The notes under the pieces were generated by a model that saw only the letters and a list, made by a program, of their open reading frames with translations, was not told the origin of the DNA and made no database searches. A program made the translations under genes and the position numbers. From Sphingomonas sp. PsM26 (lineage in GTDB: Bacteria; Pseudomonadota; Alphaproteobacteria; Sphingomonadales; Sphingomonadaceae): a DNA stretch of 64,000 nucleotides. Shown here one piece after another: positions 60,933 through 64,000 of this stretch. Each line of letters begins with the position of its first letter. Position 1 is the stretch's first letter. The stretch spans positions 39,136-103,135 of the forward strand of contig JARUXA010000019.1 of NCBI GenBank assembly GCA_030433805.1. The letters are read 5' to 3'.

Positions 60933-62357
60933 TCAGCCGGGCATCCCCACCACCGTCTTCACTTCCATAAAATCGGTCAGCCCGAACTTGCCGTTCTCGC
61001 GGCCGTTGCCGGATTGCTTGTACCCGCCGAACGGCGCGTTGCCGTCGGGGCTCCAAGAGTTGATCGTCACCAACCCGGCGCGCAGCCGCGGCGCGATCCG
61101 GGCGGCGGCGGCGGGGTCGCCTGAGATCGTCGCGGACAGGCCGAACGGCGTGCCGTTGGCGATCTTCACCGCTTCGTCCTCGCTGTCGTAGCGCGTGATC
61201 GTCGCGACGGGGCCGAACACCTCTTCCTGCGCGATCCGCATATCGGGGGTGACGTCGGCGAACAGCGTCGGCTTGATGAAATAGCCTGCGTTGCGGCCAT
61301 CCGGGCGCCCGGTGCCGCCGGTGACGAGCGTCGCGCCTTCGTCGATCGCGGACTGGATCAGCCCTTGGATCTTGTCGAACTGCGCCTTGTTGACGACCGG
61401 GCCGATGTGCGCGCCCATCTCGGCGGGATCGCCTACCTCGGTCCGCTCCATCATCGCCTTGACGATCGCGGTCGCCTCCTCGACCTGGCTCGCGTGGACG
61501 AGCAGGCGAGTCGGGGCAATGCAGCTTTGCCCCGAATTGGCGAGCACGCCCTGTACCGTCGGCGGGAGGACAGCGCCCAGATCCGCGCCTTCGAGCACGA
61601 GGTTCGCGGCCTTGCCGCCAAGCTCCTGGTGGACTCGCTTGACCGTCGCAGCGGCGGCCTGCGCGACCGCGATCCCCGCACGGGTCGATCCGGTGAAACT
61701 GACCATGTCGACGTCCTTGTGGCTTGATAATGCGGAGCCGACGCCCGCGCCATCGCCGTTGACGAGGTTGAAGACACCCTTCGGCACGCCCGCGGCGTCC
61801 ATGATCTCGGCGAGGATCACCGCGCAGCCGGGGGATTCCTCGCTGGGCTTGAGGATCATCGTGTCGCCAGCGGCGAGCGCGGGGGCGACCTTGGCAGTGA
61901 TCTGGTTGAGTGGCCAGTTCCACGGCGTGATCATCGCGACGACCCCTAATGGCTCGTGCACGACGGTCGAGCGACCGAGCCGTTCCTCGAACTGGAACGC
62001 GTTCAACGCCTTGAGCGTCGAGAGGAAATGTCCGAGCCCGGCGGGGACCTGCGCCGCCATCGCGAAGCCGATCGGCGCGCCCATCTCGCTGCTGACCGCC
62101 TGCGCGAGATCGGGGATGCGCTTCTTATATTCCTCGATGATCCGCTCAAGCAGTGCAGCGCGCTTGGCGACGGTGGTCTGCGAGAAGGTCTCGAATGCGG
62201 TGCGCGCGGCGGCGACCGCGGCGTCGACATCGGCGGGGGTGCCGAGCGTGATCTCGGTGCAGGGCTGTTCGGTCGCGGGATCGATCACGGCGTGGCGCGC
62301 GCCGCCCTGGCTCGCGACCCAGGCACCGTCGATATAGTGCTCGAGATAGCTCTTCAT
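60933..62357 (-). CDS. Aldehyde dehydrogenase family protein
   Basis: This 474-residue NAD(P)+-dependent enzyme has the cofactor motif MITPWNWPLNQITAKVAPALAAG, the catalytic Glu in HQELGGKAANLVL (about residue 248), and the catalytic Cys in NSGQSCIAPTRLL (about 282). EEVFGPVATI and FGGYKQSGNGRENGKFG close the family pattern. Substrate undetermined; the adjacent quinone oxidoreductase is divergent, so no shared pathway can be claimed. ATG at 62357. Confidence 0.95.
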   Translation of the reverse strand: MKSYLEHYIDGAWVASQGGARHAVIDPATEQPCTEITLGTPADVDAAVAAARTAFETFSQTTVAKRAALLERIIEEYKKRIPDLAQAVSSEMGAPIGFAMAAQVPAGLGHFLSTLKALNAFQFEERLGRSTVVHEPLGVVAMITPWNWPLNQITAKVAPALAAGDTMILKPSEESPGCAVILAEIMDAAGVPKGVFNLVNGDGAGVGSALSSHKDVDMVSFTGSTRAGIAVAQAAAATVKRVHQELGGKAANLVLEGADLGAVLPPTVQGVLANSGQSCIAPTRLLVHASQVEEATAIVKAMMERTEVGDPAEMGAHIGPVVNKAQFDKIQGLIQSAIDEGATLVTGGTGRPDGRNAGYFIKPTLFADVTPDMRIAQEEVFGPVATITRYDSEDEAVKIANGTPFGLSATISGDPAAAARIAPRLRAGLVTINSWSPDGNAPFGGYKQSGNGRENGKFGLTDFMEVKTVVGMPG

Positions 62358-62478
62358 CCTCAGCCTCCGCGGTTTTTGAACTTGGGGTACGTTGACGCCG
62401 TTCTGGCGCGGAGCAACACGCGTTGCAACCTGAAACCCGTCCGGTACGTTGGCGCGCGACACAGGAAGGTACCAAGGT

Positions 62479-63453
62479 ATGACGCGCACCGCACGGATCG
62501 AACGCACGGGGGGACCCGAGGTGATCGAATGGATTGACGTGGATCTCCCCGATCCCGGCCCCGGTGAAATCCGGATGCGCAACACCGTCGTCGGGCTCAA
62601 CTTCATCGACATCTATTTCCGCAGCGGCGTCTATCCCGCCAGCTTGCCGACGGGGCTCGGGTCCGAAGCGGCGGGCGTGGTCGAGGCGGTGGGCGAGGGC
62701 GTTACCGGGCTCATGGTCGGCGACCGGGTCGGCACCTTCGGTCCGACGCCGGGGGCCTATGCCCAGGCGCGCAACCTCCCTGCGAAGACGGTGTTCAAGC
62801 TTCCCGACGACATCGATGACCGTACTGCCGCCGCGGTCCTGCTCAAGGGCTGCACGACCGAATTCCTCGTCGAACGCTGTGCCAAGGTCGAGGCGGGGCA
62901 GACCGTGCTGGTCCATGCGGCGGCGGGCGGGGTCGGGCATCTGCTCGTCGGTTGGCTGAAGGCGGTTGGCGCGACCGTGATCGGGACGGTCGGCTCGCCG
63001 GAGAAGGCCGATCAGGCGCGCGCGGCGGGGGCGGATCACGTCATCTTGCACAAGCAGGAGGACGTCGTCGCGCGCGTGCGCGAAATCACCGGAGGCGCGC
63101 TCGTGCCGATCGTGCTCGACGGGGTCGGGATGGCGACATGGGAAACGTCGCTGGCGTGCACCGCGCGGCGCGGGCTGATCGTCAGCTATGGCAATGCGGG
63201 CGGCAAGGTAACCGGGGTCGATCTCGGAACGCTGTCGACGCGCGGGTCGCTGTTCGTCACGCGGCCGACGCTGTTCAGTTATTATGTGATGCCCGAGGAA
63301 CGGCAGGCGGGGATCGACCGGCTGTTCACGATGCTGCGGTCGGGCGCGATCACGCCCGTGATCGGCCAGACCTTCGCGCTTGAGGATGCGGCGGACGCGC
63401 ACCGCGCGCTTGCGGCGGGGGAGACATCGGGGGCGACGCTGTTGACGGTCTGA
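62479..63453 (+). CDS. Quinone oxidoreductase (QOR type, MDR family)
   Basis: This 324-residue NADPH-dependent zinc-free MDR enzyme has the family patterns GLNFIDIYFRSGVYP and GLGSEAAGVVEAVG, the cofactor motif VHAAAGGVGHLLVGWLKAVGATVIGTVGS, and FFSYYV-like FSYYVMPEERQAG. It reduces quinones by one electron. ATG at 62479 has AAGGTACCAAGGT upstream. Confidence 0.94.
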   Translation: MTRTARIERTGGPEVIEWIDVDLPDPGPGEIRMRNTVVGLNFIDIYFRSGVYPASLPTGLGSEAAGVVEAVGEGVTGLMVGDRVGTFGPTPGAYAQARNLPAKTVFKLPDDIDDRTAAAVLLKGCTTEFLVERCAKVEAGQTVLVHAAAGGVGHLLVGWLKAVGATVIGTVGSPEKADQARAAGADHVILHKQEDVVARVREITGGALVPIVLDGVGMATWETSLACTARRGLIVSYGNAGGKVTGVDLGTLSTRGSLFVTRPTLFSYYVMPEERQAGIDRLFTMLRSGAITPVIGQTFALEDAADAHRALAAGETSGATLLTV

Positions 63454-63482
63454 CCGCCGAAAAGGACCGATGCGGCGGGAAC

Positions 63483-63507
63483 GGAACGCGGGCAAGGCAT
63501 TGGCGTT
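63483..63507 (+). promoter_or_regulatory. EcfG (general stress response sigma) promoter
   Basis: GGAAC (63483-63487) and CGTT (63504-63507) with a 16-bp spacer exactly match the alphaproteobacterial EcfG consensus. The predicted start would fall near 63515, some 45 bp before the small secreted protein gene, so it should make that gene part of the general stress regulon. Confidence 0.75.
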
Positions 63508-63560
63508 TTTTCGATCTCCCGTGTTTCAGGGAGGCGTAAAAGCGTTATCGAGAGGTGCTT

Positions 63561-63815
63561 ATGAAGAAGCTTCTTGCCGCGGTGTTCGCCGCGGGCATTG
63601 CCCTGACCGCAATCGGTCCTGCCGAGGCGGCGGGCGGATGTGGTCGCGGCTTCCATCCCGGGCCGCGCGGGATCTGTCGTCCGAATGGACCGCCGGTATA
63701 TGCGCATCGCGGACCACCGCGCGCCGGCTATTATTACCGCGGGCGTGGCTATTGGAACAACGGGCGATATTGGCAGAACCGGTATCGCTATCGCAACGGC
63801 TGGCGCTATCGCTGA
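63561..63815 (+). CDS. Small secreted Gly/Tyr/Arg-rich protein
   Basis: The product is 84 residues. A signal peptide (MKKLLAAVFAAGIALTAIGPAEA) is followed by a mature part with a cysteine pair (GGCGRGFHPGPRGICRPNG) and a Tyr/Arg/Trp/Gly-rich tail (YYRGRGYWNNGRYW). Similar short proteins with GCGxGxHxGPxGxC are frequent in sphingomonads and rhizobia. AGAGGTG precedes the ATG. An EcfG-type promoter lies upstream. Function unknown. Confidence 0.8.
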   Translation: MKKLLAAVFAAGIALTAIGPAEAAGGCGRGFHPGPRGICRPNGPPVYAHRGPPRAGYYYRGRGYWNNGRYWQNRYRYRNGWRYR

Positions 63816-63823
63816 TCCTTTCT

Positions 63824-64000
63824 AGCCCCTCCCCTTCAGGGGAGGGGTTGGGGGTGGGGCGGTCCAGCAGCGCCAAACTCTCTGCGAGGCACGGGGGCCC
63901 CCCCCCCCCCCCCCCCCCCCCCGGGGGGGGGGGGGGTGTGTGGGGGCGGGACCCCCCCCCCGGGTGGCAGCCCCCCCAGGGCCGCCGCCCACGCCGCGGG
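63824..64000. repeat. Repeat family B copy 3 followed by G/C homopolymer
   Basis: From 63824 the sequence repeats the left arm (AGCCCCTCCCCTTCAGGGG...) and the spacer CCAGCAG..CTCTCTGCGAGGCA of copy 2. After 63890 it degenerates into long C and G homopolymers to the window end. That part is probably unreliable sequence. Confidence 0.7.

Noticed and set aside
60649..61923. Long minus-strand ORF overlapping the aldehyde dehydrogenase gene
   Set aside because: It is a frame-shifted shadow of the dehydrogenase in GC-rich DNA; only its last 43 codons outside the gene were considered separately.

Overview
The window is a GC-rich chromosomal segment of an alphaproteobacterium, most likely a Sphingomonas or close relative (Sphingomonadaceae). 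This follows from the gene content and order (rph-rdgB, hrcA-grpE, rpmH-rnpA-yidD-yidC-yihA, ftsY-mtaB), the PEPxxWMM-type PEP-CTERM proteins, the glutathione-dependent enzymes, the intracellular PHB depolymerase and the many short palindromic intergenic repeats. No rRNA, phage, transposase, plasmid or CRISPR signal was found. One tRNA, tRNA-Leu(CAA), is present.

Layout. 0-5 kb: rdgB (cut by the window edge) and rph, a TonB-like protein, and an SRPBCC / zinc-alcohol-dehydrogenase / SDR operon. 5-9.6 kb: hrcA-grpE, a lower-GC glycosyltransferase-like gene and threonine synthase. 9.7-17.6 kb: dapE, a PEP-CTERM protein, cupin, GST, a ClC channel, a YgiB/YgiC-like pair with an OsmC protein, and a PEP-CTERM gene that has lost its 5' end. 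17.8-23.2 kb: the rpmH-rnpA-yidD-yidC-yihA operon, a PGPGW membrane protein, comM and the tRNA. 24.4-28.5 kb: an enlarged phage-shock (Psp) locus in which divergent pspF faces pspA-pspB-pspC and five or six more tiny membrane genes. A sigma-54 promoter and a 14-bp-arm inverted repeat lie between them. 28.6-37 kb: sodB with a possible sRNA, yciB-ftsY-mtaB, a GGDEF-EAL protein, and ffh-rpsP-rimM without trmD/rplS. 37-50 kb: an ABC exporter, PHB depolymerase, thiolase and MaoC, topoisomerase IB with an MscS channel, a PfpI protein and an S24-type repressor. 50-57 kb: tamA-tamB and a GAF protein. 57-64 kb: small hypothetical genes, an attachment-type protein, aldehyde dehydrogenase, a quinone oxidoreductase and a small secreted protein behind a good EcfG-type promoter.

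The most interesting feature is the Psp operon. Downstream of canonical pspABC come small proteins built like PspB (one N-terminal membrane helix, then a short coiled coil). Several of them, and the PspC tail itself, share a C-terminal VLERI...EI..LR-like pattern, which suggests lineage-specific paralogous expansion of the membrane partners of PspA. A second theme is repeats: seven doublets of one palindromic repeat (about 105-110 bp each), one inside the mtaB coding sequence, plus three other families.

Two stretches (about 42.6-42.8 kb and 63.89-64.0 kb) consist of long G/C homopolymers next to repeat arms. They look like assembly or sequencing artefacts rather than biology.
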